From positions 18,606,181-18,670,180 of the forward strand of contig OX421500.1 in NCBI GenBank assembly GCA_949126835.1: a stretch of DNA of 64,000 nucleotides, read 5' to 3'. The stretch comes from Anisus vortex. Taxonomy: Eukaryota; Mollusca; Gastropoda; Planorbidae. Shown here piece by piece: positions 46,231-57,164 of the stretch. Each line of letters opens with the position of its first letter. Within the stretch, counting starts at the first letter, position 1. The position numbers were made by a program, and so were the translations under genes. The notes beneath the pieces are model-generated. The model had not been told where the DNA came from and made no database searches. It was given only the letters and a program-made list of their open reading frames with translations.

Positions 46231-47447
46231 TATTATCTGCGTGAAATATATTTACACATTAAAACCATAAAAAGTGTCCACCAATGCCAATGGCCATGGC
46301 GACTTCTGTCGATCTTATAAGGTGCATTAGAAGATCAAAGGTAACTTTTAGGTCCAGTCTCTATATTGACTCGACCATTGACCATATTGAGTTTGCGGAT
46401 ATTACTACAGATTCAGAAGATGATTTTTTGAACCTGTTGTTACGAAACGTAAATTTCATACATTACATTGTTAATAAACAAATACTAATCATTATCCGAA
46501 TTGCCGTAAAAGCGATACAAAACATTTCTAAGCTCAAGGTCTCCCGATTTTCCCAAATTTAATTAGAACGCTATTGTTTTTTAACCTTAATAAAAGACAT
46601 GATTTGATCACGCACGCAACATGCCAAGGTCGCTTGAAACCCGTGTAATGAGGTTATCTGGGATTTCCAAACTATTAGTCCGGACAAGATGGCGGATGAT
46701 GTCAACACTCGATTACAATCTTGTATCGCATTGAATAGTAATATTTAAATATGTATTATAATGTACTCTCATGTAATCGGTGACAATATCGGATCGTAAT
46801 AAAATTTACCTAAGCGACCACGCAAATTTTGTAGCTCAGTTCTTGGCGTGCGGCCGATCGAGAAGCATTGATTTGTATTATGGAAGATTCTTTATTATTC
46901 TACTATTAGCTAAAATGCTATATGTTCATTGAAGATATCCATTACTAATTGGAATATGTGTATTTCTTAATTGTGTATATAATATTATTTGAATTCCTAC
47001 TGGATTGATTTTGTAAATTAAACCAAATTTATCGTTGCTTTCTACACAACTTGGTTAACGTCAATATATCAAAGTTATATACATGTGTGTATGTGTAGTA
47101 TTTATTCAACTATATTAATAATATACACGACAACTCAACATCGAGGTTCTTGCTGTATAATATGAGCCAAAAATAATTATACATGAAGTAAAATCAACTG
47201 AAACTCTAAACTACATTATGTGAATTGCCAGGGGATACTTAGAACCAGGAATACTCTAGACTACTACAAACAAATTTCAGAATGAGATAATAAGACCTTC
47301 ACTAAATACAAGGATATTCACACTAACAATAACAACACTATAACTATTATTTCATAAACTGAATGGGGGCTCTAGCCTAAATAACAATATAAATTATAAT
47401 TATACTTGTGTGATATAAATGGAAGGTCTCGTCCATGATTTATTATA
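46231..47447. other. no gene seen
   Basis: AT-rich; a frame at 46284-46562 shows no known motif. 'AAGATGGCGGATGATG' near 46686 resembles promoter/5' UTR sequence but no gene follows closely. Confidence 0.45.
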
Positions 47448-48840
47448 GTGAATAAATTGCCCTGTAATACTGTAACGGATAAAGAACACAAATTATTTAA
47501 AAGATTAGATGAAATTAAAAATAGAATTCAAGATCGATTAGAGGAGATACAAGTAGACCCTCTCGTCATCGAAGAGAACAGCGAAGCAAAGAGACCTGAT
47601 GACTTTCAGTGTGATTTCTGCCTGTCGACTTTTTGTACTGAGGGCAGCATGAGGCAGCACAGAAGCCGGTGGTGCCAGCCATTCAATCAATTTCCTCTTA
47701 GTAAGACTTACCAGTCGTAATGGATCAAAATTAATTACCCCCCTCTCGCCCCCACCCTGTTACATAAGACCTTCTGCTAAACTAAACTTCATCTTCCAGA
47801 AGAATTGAGACAAGGCCCACCTTCAATCTTTGTGTAATGTTGCCTTTTCTAAGGGCCTCAACACTGAAACTGTGCCAATAGTAGCTAAAGTGTTTGGTCA
47901 ATTCCCAAGAGGGTCACCCCTCAGCCACCAACTACACAAATCACCATGTATTGTATACCACTTTCCAGATTTGCCAATAATTGAAGAGCCCAACATTTCT
48001 AACTCTAAATATAATGTAGTGCAAAAAGAGAAAATGGACAAGCTACAGCTGTTAAAAACAACTAAAGAAATAGCCATCACCTATGAGAAGTCTACCAGGA
48101 CACATACAGGGTGTACTTTGTGGCACACTCTAAGGGAAAACAGAATAACTGAATCTGTTTGTGGAGAAATTGCTAACCACCAAAAAGGTATAATGTTTAA
48201 TAATTTTCAGTAACAGTGATCAAGGCATTTATTAGTGTACTTTAATTTCATCTAGCCTCATTCAGTATGATTATGTCTCAGAATTTGAGGCCCTGGCATT
48301 ACGTTTAAGAAAGCCACAATTGCAAACTAACCCATATGAAACGGGGATTAGAGAATGTGTCATCAGCTGTGGACGCTTATAATGATGTATTAGTTGTTTT
48401 TTTTCCAATGCACAAAACAAGTTTGTAAGATTTTGTATGGGGAGATAAAAATAATTTTTTTAAAAACAATTTTCACCATTTTGTTGAAAAGTCAAAACAC
48501 TGGGAGGTCTGCACGTATTTAACGTTTCAGGTATGGAGAATGTCTTACTTCAAATGAAAGTGCTGAAAGAGCAATTGTAGCTGCTAAAGGACAAGGGAAG
48601 GGAAATGGCAAAAGGCAGGCCACTCCAATCAGTACCAGGTCTCTCTATCAACACAAAATCCAAATGAAGAAAATGAAGATCGTTGTGGACAATCTGAGGG
48701 CTTCAATTGGGTCCAATGTGACATTTGTGATACATGGTATCACCTAAGTTGTGTTAATACAGCATTCTCTTTGGAAGACTTTAAAAGGACAGGAGTGGCT
48801 GTGTGATTTGTGCACCCAGTAGACAATGGTGATTATTACC
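47448..48840 (+). pseudogene. YqaJ-like nuclease plus PHD-finger gene, broken multi-exon
   Basis: Exon 47448-47701 ends with a single zinc finger, 'FQCDFCLSTFCTEGSMRQHR' then 'SRWC', and a good GTAAGA donor. The next exon (~47800-48185) has 'AKVFGQFPRGSPLSHQLHKS' and 'LWHTLRENRITESVCGEIA', like the start of a YqaJ-type exonuclease domain. A third piece (~48255-48400) has 'EFEALALRLRKPQLQTN' and, after a frameshift, 'MKRGLENVSSAVDAYNDVL', matching the YqaJ 'G(i/l)E.E..A...Y' motif. A last piece (~48530-48830) holds a PHD finger: 'CGQSEGFNWVQCDICDTWYH' then 'LSCVN' and 'WLCDLC'. YqaJ-PHD proteins are common, unexplained invertebrate repeat genes. Several frameshifts make it a pseudogene. Confidence 0.6.
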
Positions 48841-49189
48841 CCACTACCCCAGTTCTTTTTATTTATTTTATTAAAATATTTCTAAATAGCTCTATTACCT
48901 AAAATTTTGTGTTTTTGTTCTTTATTTCAGCCAGGTCTCATGCAAAAGACATAATTTTGTCAGAATTGACATTAGAAGTATAGGTAGACACTGTATATTT
49001 TTATAGAGAAGAAAAATATCACAGTAAGGAAAAAAGGTGGTGCTTAATGCCCCACCTTACTGTGCTAAATATGTCAGTAGCTATTTAGCATGTGACAATC
49101 AAAAAAGTCATTAATTAGATGCTTTGCTTGATGCTGTAACAATGTTGTGTATTTTTACATATTGTGTGCTTTTTATTTAGAACGCTCAC

Positions 49190-49860
49190 GCTTTACCAGA
49201 AAGGACGGGGATCAAGATGACCCCTGTGGTGACATCACTTCTCAAGTGCAACTCAGTGACTAATACAGAGATGAGGGACATTATTTTGAAGGAGCAAAGT
49301 ATCACAGTAGCACCTAAAGATATTAGTAATCTTTGAGCTAAAGTCAGTGTGCCACACTCAAGACACAGATCAGCAAGCTACTGATAATCTTTTGTCTTCA
49401 ATAGTAATTGGAGGGGGGGGGGGGGGGTTAGTTATGGGAAGGATGAGGGTGGTAGTTATGTTTATTTAGCTTATGTGACTAGAGACATGTTGGACTGTGT
49501 AGAAAAACATCCAGAAGTATTTGTGATGGATATTACCAACAAAAACAACATGTACAATCTGCCTCTACTGACTTTAATGGCTATTGACAGTCATGGCAGG
49601 GATCGGCCTGTCTTGCATGAATTTTTACAATGTGAACAGGTTCATTTGTTAGTTAAATGAGGATGCCTAGATAGAGTTGTTAGAGAGGGTTAATAAAAAG
49701 AAGCATGACAATATATTCTATTGCAAGGCATGTGAGTTTTTAGATGATGGAATGTTAAGAATGGTACAATGTCACATCAATGTGATGGATGTCAGGATTG
49801 GTTTCATTATGAATGTGTAGGTTATAGGTCTCAAATGAGGAAATAATTTATTTGGACAAG
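49190..49860 (+). pseudogene. ZSWIM3-like MULE transposase, copy 2 (internally deleted)
   Basis: 'MTPVVTSLLKCNSVTNTEMR' and 'DIILKEQSITVAPKDISNL' align with the pre-catalytic helix region of copy 1 ('SPLKTLLSIKSVSVKDIKD'). A G15 tract follows (49413-49427). Then 'SYVYLAYVTRDMLDCVEKHP', 'EVFVMDITNKNNMYNLPLLT' (first Asp) and 'LMAIDSHGRDRPVLHE'. The rest of the catalytic domain is missing. The sequence jumps to a PHD-like piece: 'FYCKACEFLDDGMLRMVQC', then 'CDGCQDWFHYECVGYRSQMR' and a stop. This copy shows MULE core and PHD within 0.6 kb, supporting one gene with a C-terminal PHD. Confidence 0.7.
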
Positions 49861-50185
49861 AGCGCAGATGGCAAAAGATATTTAAAAAAAGAGACAATAA
49901 TTAGGCCTACTATTACTATTATCAAGTTCAAATGCAACTAGCAGTAACTGGCTAAACATGGCCATGTTCATGGTGTGATTTTGTTTTGTCTTTTTTTGAC
50001 ACCACATCTTTTCATTTAAAAAGAATATTTTTAGACAAAGAATTTTGGGTAAATACCAAGCTTTCTACCTTTAAATTGAAATGTCTTAATTTATCATTCA
50101 TTAACATAAATTAAAAAAAAACATTTATGTCATAGAACATAAGGCTAAACTTTGGTTTAACTGCCTCACAGAATTTTTCTAAGTA

Positions 50186-51385
50186 CCCGTAACACGGGGT
50201 AACTTTGGACCATGGGGTAACATTGGACCAGGAAGAAAAAAGTTTTTATTTGTATTTTTTTAATAATTTGTAATTCTTTTAACTAGACCAAACTTTCTAA
50301 TTTGAAACTTAAACGGAAAAGAAATATTAAATGATCATTTGTTGCTACACTGCTCCATTATTTGCTAAATGCAAATTGTTTCAAGATGACCACGATTTGC
50401 ATTGTCAGATTTGTATACGTCAAAATAAGGAGCACACACATTCATCCAATATAGTACCGGTAAGTCTATCAATATTCACATTTTAAAATTAAGAAATGGA
50501 ATGGTTAAGACTTTATGTAAAGTTTTAAAAATGTAATTAGCCTAAGAAGGAAAATAGGGGGGTGGCCAAAGTTACCCCAAAATTCTCCCCTATTACGGGG
50601 TAACTTTGGGCCATTATGTATGAACCAAAAAAAAAATTGAAAATATGACATCTGATAATGTGAATTTACATTTTTTTAATTTTCATTATTAAATGTCAAT
50701 ATAAGTAAAAATAAATATTTAAAATATCTTTATAAGATCATAAGATTGTATTCATTTAATAACAAAAGGCTATCTGTAAATCTTTATTTTGACCCTATCT
50801 TTTCAGAATAAAAATGCTCTGCACTTACAAACCAAAACCAGGGGCAAGAAAGATTGGCTCCTGTTACAAAGACATACTAATGATGACTCAGACATAATAA
50901 AAGTGGTCAAGACATACTTTGACAAACAAGGAAGGACTATTTATATGTTTAAAAACAACTGGCCTGGTTATGGCTGGTTGGACTTCTTTCTTTATCGCTT
51001 CAAGAACGAAATCAGAAAGAGAATATTGCCGAACACTTAAAAAAAAGCTCCTGCATCTCGACAAGTTATTAGTGACTATTTCTCAAATTTATTTTACACA
51101 ATTCAAAACATGACCGGTGAAAACATTGTCAATTATGGTTCTGCTGACAAATGGATACCGAAAAAATCCATCTACAAAGACACACAGTCTAAAAAGTAAC
51201 TTAGAAAAATGTTCATTTTAAATTGTAATATTTCATTTTCAGTTTGCCATGTAGTTTGTTTTTTAATGTTGAATGGCTTGTAATATAGTTTTTAATATTT
51301 TTGGTCAAAAAATATTTTTTTTATTGAATTAATATTTTTGGTCCAAAGTAACCGCATGACGGACTTTGACCACCCCACAAAATAT
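50186..51385 (+). mobile_element. pogo-like element relic
   Basis: The left end has 'CGGGGTAACTTTGGACCATG' and a second near copy 'GGGGTAACATTGGACCA'. The right end has the inverse, 'TTTGGTCCAAAGTAACCGCA' and 'GACTTTGACCACCCC'. Inside, an exon-like 'HDLHCQICIRQNKEHTHSSN' ends in GTAAGT (50460). The main frame 50789-51040 has 'VVKTYFDKQGRTIYMFKNNW' and 'PGYGWLDFFLYRFKNEIRKR', followed after a stop by 'ASRQVISDYFSNL' and 'ENIVNYGS', the CENP-B-type HTH and start of the DDE domain of pogo/jerky-like transposases. 'NYDE' would be expected where 'NYGS' stands. The rest of the catalytic domain is absent. Confidence 0.6.
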
Positions 51386-51840
51386 TAAAATAAAACTTAA
51401 TTCTACATAATAATTGTCTTTTACTTATTTATTCATTTTTATGTTGTTGTTCCCCCTAGTTAGAGCTATTAAGATCATCAAAATAATTAAAAACTGTGTA
51501 AAAATATTATTATAAAGCATGAAAAAAGTGGTACAAAGTTACCGGTACGGTAATGGAGGTTTTATTGAGCGGTTCCATTTCTGTGTTTTACAAAAAATGT
51601 GAAATATTGAAAATTGAGATTTTTTAAATTAAAAAATATTACCTCCCCTTGTGTCTTTAAAATATAACATCAGTTACCCCCCTTTGAAACTGTGTATTTT
51701 AAATTTAACACGAGATACCTACTTTGGAAATAAAAACTTTGTTATGTCCCCTTGTGTTTATTTATTTCTAAAAAATTTTATTTCTTTGATCCCACAATGC
51801 CACGTGCAATACAAGGCGGTCCGTGCGATACACGGCCGAC
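51386..51840. other. no gene seen
   Basis: AT-rich. It leads into the promoter-like region of the Merlin-like gene that follows. Confidence 0.4.
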
Positions 51841-51897
51841 CGTGCTATAAAAACGGTCGAGGTAAGACGCTCTGTACCGGTCACTTTTTCTGTAACT
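51840..51897 (+). promoter_or_regulatory. TATA-box promoter of the Merlin-like gene
   Basis: 'GTGCTATAAAAACGG' (TATA box at ~51845) lies about 52 bp upstream of ATG 51898, in a short GC-rich island with repeated CCGTGC/ACGGCC words. The spacing fits a start site about 30 bp downstream of the box and a short 5' leader. Confidence 0.45.
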
Positions 51898-53900
51898 ATG
51901 GAGGCTAATCAGCTGATAGTGTTGTTGGTGTTGATTCCATTAATGTGTGTTCTGACTGCCGGTGGAGTTATGGTAAATTTAGAGACATGTTAAAGGACGA
52001 GGACTGCTTCCTTAGATTTTTATACAGCCATACACTGATTCCTCAAAGTAAACTTTGTAAAAAATGTAGTTCTCCCATGACTTTGAACGATGGTCTGTTT
52101 CGCTGTCGTAAACAGTCCTCCGTGAGCAAGAATAAAAAGAAACGTCAGTCTGTGCATTGCGATTTTAGTGTGTCCCAAAACCAGTTCACCTGGATCCATA
52201 AATCCCACCTTTCCCGCCCAAAAATTTATGACCTTGTGGTGATGTGGACTATTATGCATCCCACTATAGAAGTAGAAGTATACTGTTTTGAATATGAAAT
52301 TAGTAGCTCAACCGTCATCGACTGGTTGTCTTTTAACGGGAGGTTTGTGTTCACGCAATGATAGAGAAACGAGATGTCATTTTGGGGGGGGGGGGGGGGG
52401 GGCTGGCAAAATTGTAGAGATAGACGAATGCAAAATAGGTAGGAGTAAATATAATAGGAGTAGATATGTGACCCGTTCCCACAAAAGGAGACATAAGTGG
52501 TTTTTTCAACATTTTAAGTTATATATATCGTTTGAAAGGGCATTGAATAGGCTTTATTTTAATACCAAATTTATTATTATACGTCAATATTTCATTTTTC
52601 TATGACACTTACTATCACTTAGAACTAGTCAGACAAAAAAACAAGAGTTCCGAGAAAAGGCGTTTTAAAGTTAATGCATTTGAAAATGTCTAAACTCTAT
52701 AGCAACCAGATTCGTAATATCTATATTTACATACCAATCGAAAGGGCATTCAATTATCTTTTTAGTGGTGTATATACGACATTATTTTATAATAAAACTG
52801 AACAAAAAATAATAAAAAATCACATCGCTCAAAGAATTTAACAGTGAAGCTATGTCGCTCTCCATTGTGTGAAATTTTCATAATATCGAAAACGGAAAGC
52901 CTAATTCTTTACCGCATTGTATCCCACTAGCCAATCAGCGAATTTGTATTGGAAAAATATGGTATCGTAACCAATGATCAATTTATAAACGAATTTTCAT
53001 TGGATAGAAAGAAAGGAATTGTTTATCCCAAACTTCAGGCTTAAATATTTTCTGATTGGTTTCTATAAATAAATAGTGATCACAAAGAAATTTCCGAGAA
53101 TCTGCCCTTTTCAATGATATATAATGTTATGGGGTTCTGTCAAGGTTAAGGTAGAAAACGATAGGTTAAATAAAGTCGAATTTTAGTGACCTTATGCTAA
53201 ATTATAAATCACACGTTGATCAAAATAATTAATTACAATATTTTTTTGTAGAAAAAAATATAAAAAACATATAAATTATGATTTAGAAATGGATAACCTA
53301 GTATTTACAAAAATAAAAAAAAATTCACCTGAAAGACCCCCACAATACAAAAACGCATGTAGCACAAATTGGTATTTCCGACTTATGTCACCTTTCGTGA
53401 GAACGGGTCACATATATAGAGGGTATCTGGCTTTTTGGGGGGATTGAGAGGGGGAGTAGAAACTGTTTTTTAGTACCCGTCGCCACAAGGGACTCCCAAA
53501 CCCTTCTTACAGTAATTAAAGAAAAAATTATCCTCGGAACGACTGTGATGAGCGACTGCTGGAAGGCGTATGATTGTCTCGGAACAGAAGGATATATCCA
53601 CCTCACTGTAAACCATACCTATAATTTTGTAGACCCCCTCACCCAAACTGTTGAACGGTTATGGAGGGATGTCAGGTCGTTGTGCCTTCTTATGGCAACC
53701 GAAAACATCACCTCCATGGCCATTTAGCAAAATTTTTGTTTGAAAGGTCCCACCCCGATGTAGGCACTAGAATCCACTCCATTTTTAGTTGTATAGCTGA
53801 TTTCTATGATGGTTCCACGTATCCCAGGGATGACAGTGAAGAGAATGAGGAAGTAGGTGATCCCGAGGTTGAGAGTGGACAGAATGAAAAACGCGAGTAG
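51898..53900 (+). pseudogene. Merlin/IS1595-like transposase split by a MITE
   Basis: Zinc-ribbon N terminus: 'CSDCRWSYGKFRDMLKDEDC', 'SKLCKKCSSPMTLNDGLFRC', 'FTWIHKSHLSRPKIYDLVVM' and 'YEISSSTVIDWLSFN', a typical ISXO2/IS1595 start. Then a G19 tract (52384-52402), 'KIVEIDECKIGRSKYNRS' (first Asp), and a 946-bp insertion (52467-53412). After it: 'GIWLFGGIERGSRNCFLVPV', 'LGTTVMSDCWKAYDCLG' (second Asp), 'LTVNHTYNFVDP', 'HLHGHLAKFLFERSHPDVGT' and an acidic tail. 'VERLWRD' supplies the final acid. Removing the insertion with one TA restores the frame at '...NRSRYIEGIWLF...'. Frameshifts at ~51910, the G19 tract and ~53690 make it dead. Its sequence differs from the 43.5/58.4-kb pair. Confidence 0.8.
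52467..53412. mobile_element. TA-flanked MITE inside the Merlin-like gene
   Basis: Terminal inverted repeats of about 32 bp. The left end is 'TGTGACCCGTTCCCACAAAA'; the inverse of the right end is 'TGTGACCCGTTCTCACGAAA'; both continue 'GG(A/T)GACATAAGT'. It is flanked by TA on both sides (52465-52466 and 53413-53414). Excising it with one TA restores the host transposase frame, which confirms the boundaries. The 946-bp interior is AT-rich with no transposase; TA targets suggest mobilisation by a Tc1/mariner-superfamily enzyme. Confidence 0.85.
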
Positions 53901-54659
53901 TTTGTTTTTGTTGTTTTTGTTATTGTTGATGATGTTGTTGTTCGTGTTTCACGTTAGTTTCGGTTAGAATGGGTGTTAAACAAACATTGTTTAATTCCCC
54001 CCTTCCTGGCCTCTTTCCAGACATCACATGACTAAGACAGGGAGTGTGACGTAGTGTCATGGCGGACACAGGCAGTCAAACTGTGGTTGCACGTTTTTTT
54101 GTTTTTTCATATGAAATATGTTAAGAAAAATTTCTATAAATTTTGTGCTTTTTCGACCCTTTTCCCTTTTTGGTATCGGTTCTAAGAAATTCCAATTGAA
54201 AATTTGAGTACGCAGAGATATTGATAAGTGTCCTAAGAAGCGCTGCAGACATTGTGTTTCATGGCTGAGTGACGTCACAAGCCTTTTGTAAACACAATTT
54301 TTTTGGATGACCAAATTTTTTTTTTTCATTTTCAATAGTCTGCTGCTTTTCCTAAAACACTAATCAATAGCTCCATGCAAAAAAAAATTCCTTTTAAATA
54401 TTTTAGAACCTTACCTTTTGTGAGGCAGGAGTACTGAAGTTTTACCAAACATAAAATGAAGGGGGAAAATGAATTAAAATGTTGATCAGGTTCATCCTGA
54501 ATCTTGGGATGAATTTATTTTTAGTGTCTTATTTTATTTTGAAATGACATGATTTGGTGCACTAGGCTAGACCTTCTAATCAATTAAATTGCATTTCTTT
54601 TAGGCTACTTGAAAATTAATTGTAAGTTTTACGATGTGGCTATTTGGACCTAGGTCCCT
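53901..54659. other. no gene seen
   Basis: Includes the 3' flank of the Merlin-like gene and a GTT-rich stretch (53903-53945). No coding region supported. Confidence 0.45.
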
Positions 54660-55010
54660 TTAGAATTGAACCGCTATTTGGACCCGATCCGATAGACTTA
54701 GTAATCAATAACATCGCTTCCATATGCGGACCCGATAGACTTTGTAACCGATAACATTCACTTCCTTTTCCGGTTGCGGACCCGATAGACTTCCACTTCT
54801 CTATTAAAAATGGAGGTTACCAACGTGTTTGATAAAACAATGTTTTATTTACTAAAAGATCATCAGAAAAAATAAAAGACCCCAATTTGGAACACCTCAA
54901 GTATGAGTATATTGTGCTTTGCTGTAAACAAGGTGTTACCCGCCATTCTAAGTCTTCAACTGGTCTAAGAAAAGCACAAGTGAAGTCTAGGGCCATCTAG
55001 GGAATCTAGG
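54660..55010 (+). pseudogene. ZSWIM3-like MULE copy 3, 5' region and first exon piece
   Basis: Three copies of a 'GGACCCGAT..GATAGACTT'-type motif (54678, ~54737 and ~54777) precede protein-like sequence 'LEHLKYEYIVLCCKQGVTRH' then 'SKSSTGLRKAQVKSR'. This aligns with the exon 2 region of copy 1 ('MEALKYGSIRFVCKQGAR') and with the FAR1-like part of ZSWIM3. The rest of the gene resumes at ~57.17 kb after a pogo insertion. Confidence 0.5.
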
Positions 55011-55248
55011 CCTACTTTTTTTAAATTTAATACTTTAGTATTTAAGTAACAGTCAAATTTGAGATATATAGTAATAATATATATATAGTAATAATAAAGT
55101 AATATATATTGTAATAATATATTTAGAAATATATTAGTGTGATACCCACTTCAGTACTATATTACATTATTATTTATTTATTAAATAGAGAGTTGCGTCT
55201 GAAAAAATTCATATTGAGATAAATATTATATTCAATATATTGAATTGA

Positions 55249-57130
55249 AGTAGGGTAGACTGGGGCATAAAGCCCCTTGGAGGTAAAAGTCCTCCCCACT
55301 ATCCTGACGTTCCTAATGTATTTTAAAAAGTGGACTCGTCTTGTATGTGTTCTTTGACCTATTTAGCTTCACCGTGTGCAAATTGGCGCTTTTGTCGAAA
55401 GAAACTTTCGAGTTATTTCAGTAAATCGAAAAGTGTACTCTATCGTGTAACTTTCTGCCTGCTGTGTTAATTCATTTTAAAAATTTAGAAGGAACTTGTG
55501 TGCTGAATGCAATTACATTTCTATAAAGGTTAGTTATGTTTCTCTTATTATAAATATCTAGAATCATTTTTGTTATTACTTTATGTTACGTAGTAAACAG
55601 AAAAGGAGAACACCCATGTTAGGGGCGAAACGCCTCCTGTAGCTTGGGGTAAGTGGCCCCTTCCTCCCGTTCAGCCATTTTTTCTTAGGCCTAAATGTTT
55701 ACGCCTTTATCATACTTATGGTAAATGAAAACAAATGATTTCGTCTTTACATTAGTTAGATATTGTATTTTTTTGAAAGTTTGTTTAGTTATAAATATAT
55801 TTTACATTATTAATTGCAATAAATTACCTTCGTTTATATTTATAAATTATTAGATTTATAATTTAGTAATTTAAGTACATAGGCCTACATAACACATAAA
55901 AAAGACTATATTAAGAAATAGATTTAATCAAAGACGTATACCCATATACCGGAGGCTACATTTTTATAACATTTAGTCCTATATGTAAGGAAAAATAATT
56001 ATAGAAATTATGAATCATGAACCATTGAACATAGTCCTGTTAATATTACATTTGAAAAAAACAAGTAGGGGAAAACTTAAATTATATTAAATGGGGCCTA
56101 CACATTCTAATAAGTTGTTGATTTTTATTTGTTTAATTATTTAATTTTATAATTCTCCTATTATTATGAAATTTAATTTTAAATGTGATCTTTTTACAGA
56201 TGGTTCGTAATTACATTAAAAAGACAAGCAGAGGAGAGTACGGCACTGAGATTTTCTTAAAAGCATTAGGGGCCGTTAAAAATGGAACTCCATTGAAAAC
56301 TGCAGCCAGGCAATTCGGCGTTCCACCAAAAACACTGCGACGCCATAGAGATAAAAAAGTAAAAGTACCTGGTGAAATAAAGATGGGTAGCATTACCACC
56401 GTTTTTACTACTGAACAAGAAACAACTTTGGTTGACCATATAAAATTTATGGAATGAAGGCTCTATGGTTTAACCACAACTGACATTCGGAGATTGGCCT
56501 ATGACCTTTCAAAACAATTTGGAAACTGCCAAAACAATATTAAAACAGAGTCTTCAATGGCGGGATATGATTGGCTCCGTGGCTTTCTGAAAAGAAACCC
56601 TGAACTATCAACTAGGACACCAGAAGGGACAAGTCTTAATAGGGCAACAGGCTTTAATTGGTCTCAAGTGAACATTTTCTATAACGTTTAAAGGAAACAA
56701 TTACAGACGCTAAAGCAACGGCATTAACTATTTGGAATATGGACGAAACTGGCATCATCAATGTACACAGACCATCAAAAATAGTTGCCACTAAGGGTGT
56801 GCTAAAATGCTAATAGATTTTTTACCTTCATTTAATATTATGGTGATGTCAGTAGCTGTAATCGCTAATAATTAATATTTCACACAACAATTTTTTTTTC
56901 ATTTGCTAACCTTTTTTAACTTAGCAAAGTAATATAAATTGATAGATAATGTAGATACAAATGACTAATAGAACATTTCAAGTGTTTTTATTTAATTGTT
57001 AATTTTTGATATACTTTCTTAATTTTTTCTTACTAGTGTTTGATTTTAAATTATCAAATGTTTACTATTTCTGTATTAATATTATTAAGGGCTTGTGGCA
57101 TTAAAAAGGTTGGGAACTACTATTCTAGAC
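55249..57130 (+). mobile_element. pogo/Tigger-type element inserted in MULE copy 3
   Basis: The left end near 55250 carries 'TAGGGTAGACTGGGGCATAA' with an AGCCCC companion, and a related 'GCTTGGGGTAAGTGGCCCC' near 55640, in the style of pogo/Tigger ends. The transposase gene starts at ~56201 after a TTTTTACAG acceptor. I could not define the right end; the sequence is no longer pogo by ~56830. A degenerate hAT-type terminus ('AAAAAGGTTGGGAACTACT') lies at 57100-57118. Confidence 0.5.
56201..56815 (+). pseudogene. pogo/Tigger-type transposase, N-terminal half
   Basis: 'MVRNYIKKTSRGEYGTEIFL' then 'KNGTPLKTAARQFGVPPKTL' and 'RRHRDKKV' form the psq-type HTH of pogo transposases. 'LYGLTTTDIRRLAYDL', 'MAGYDWLRGFLKRNPELSTR' and 'TPEGTSLNRATGFNWSQV' form the CENP-B-type second HTH. 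After a frameshift 'TIWNMDETGIINVHRPSK' gives the first catalytic Asp (MDETG). Stops at 'KFMExRLYG' and after 'NIFYNV' and the loss of everything after 'ATKGV' inactivate it. Confidence 0.9.
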
Positions 57131-57164
57131 AATTATACCACATTATTATTAGAAAGTAACTTTT

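Noticed and set aside
50186..51385. Mariner (Tc1) transposase
   Set aside because: The HTH_CENPB-like block and GGGGTAAC-type ends fit pogo better, and no mariner DD34D block is visible.
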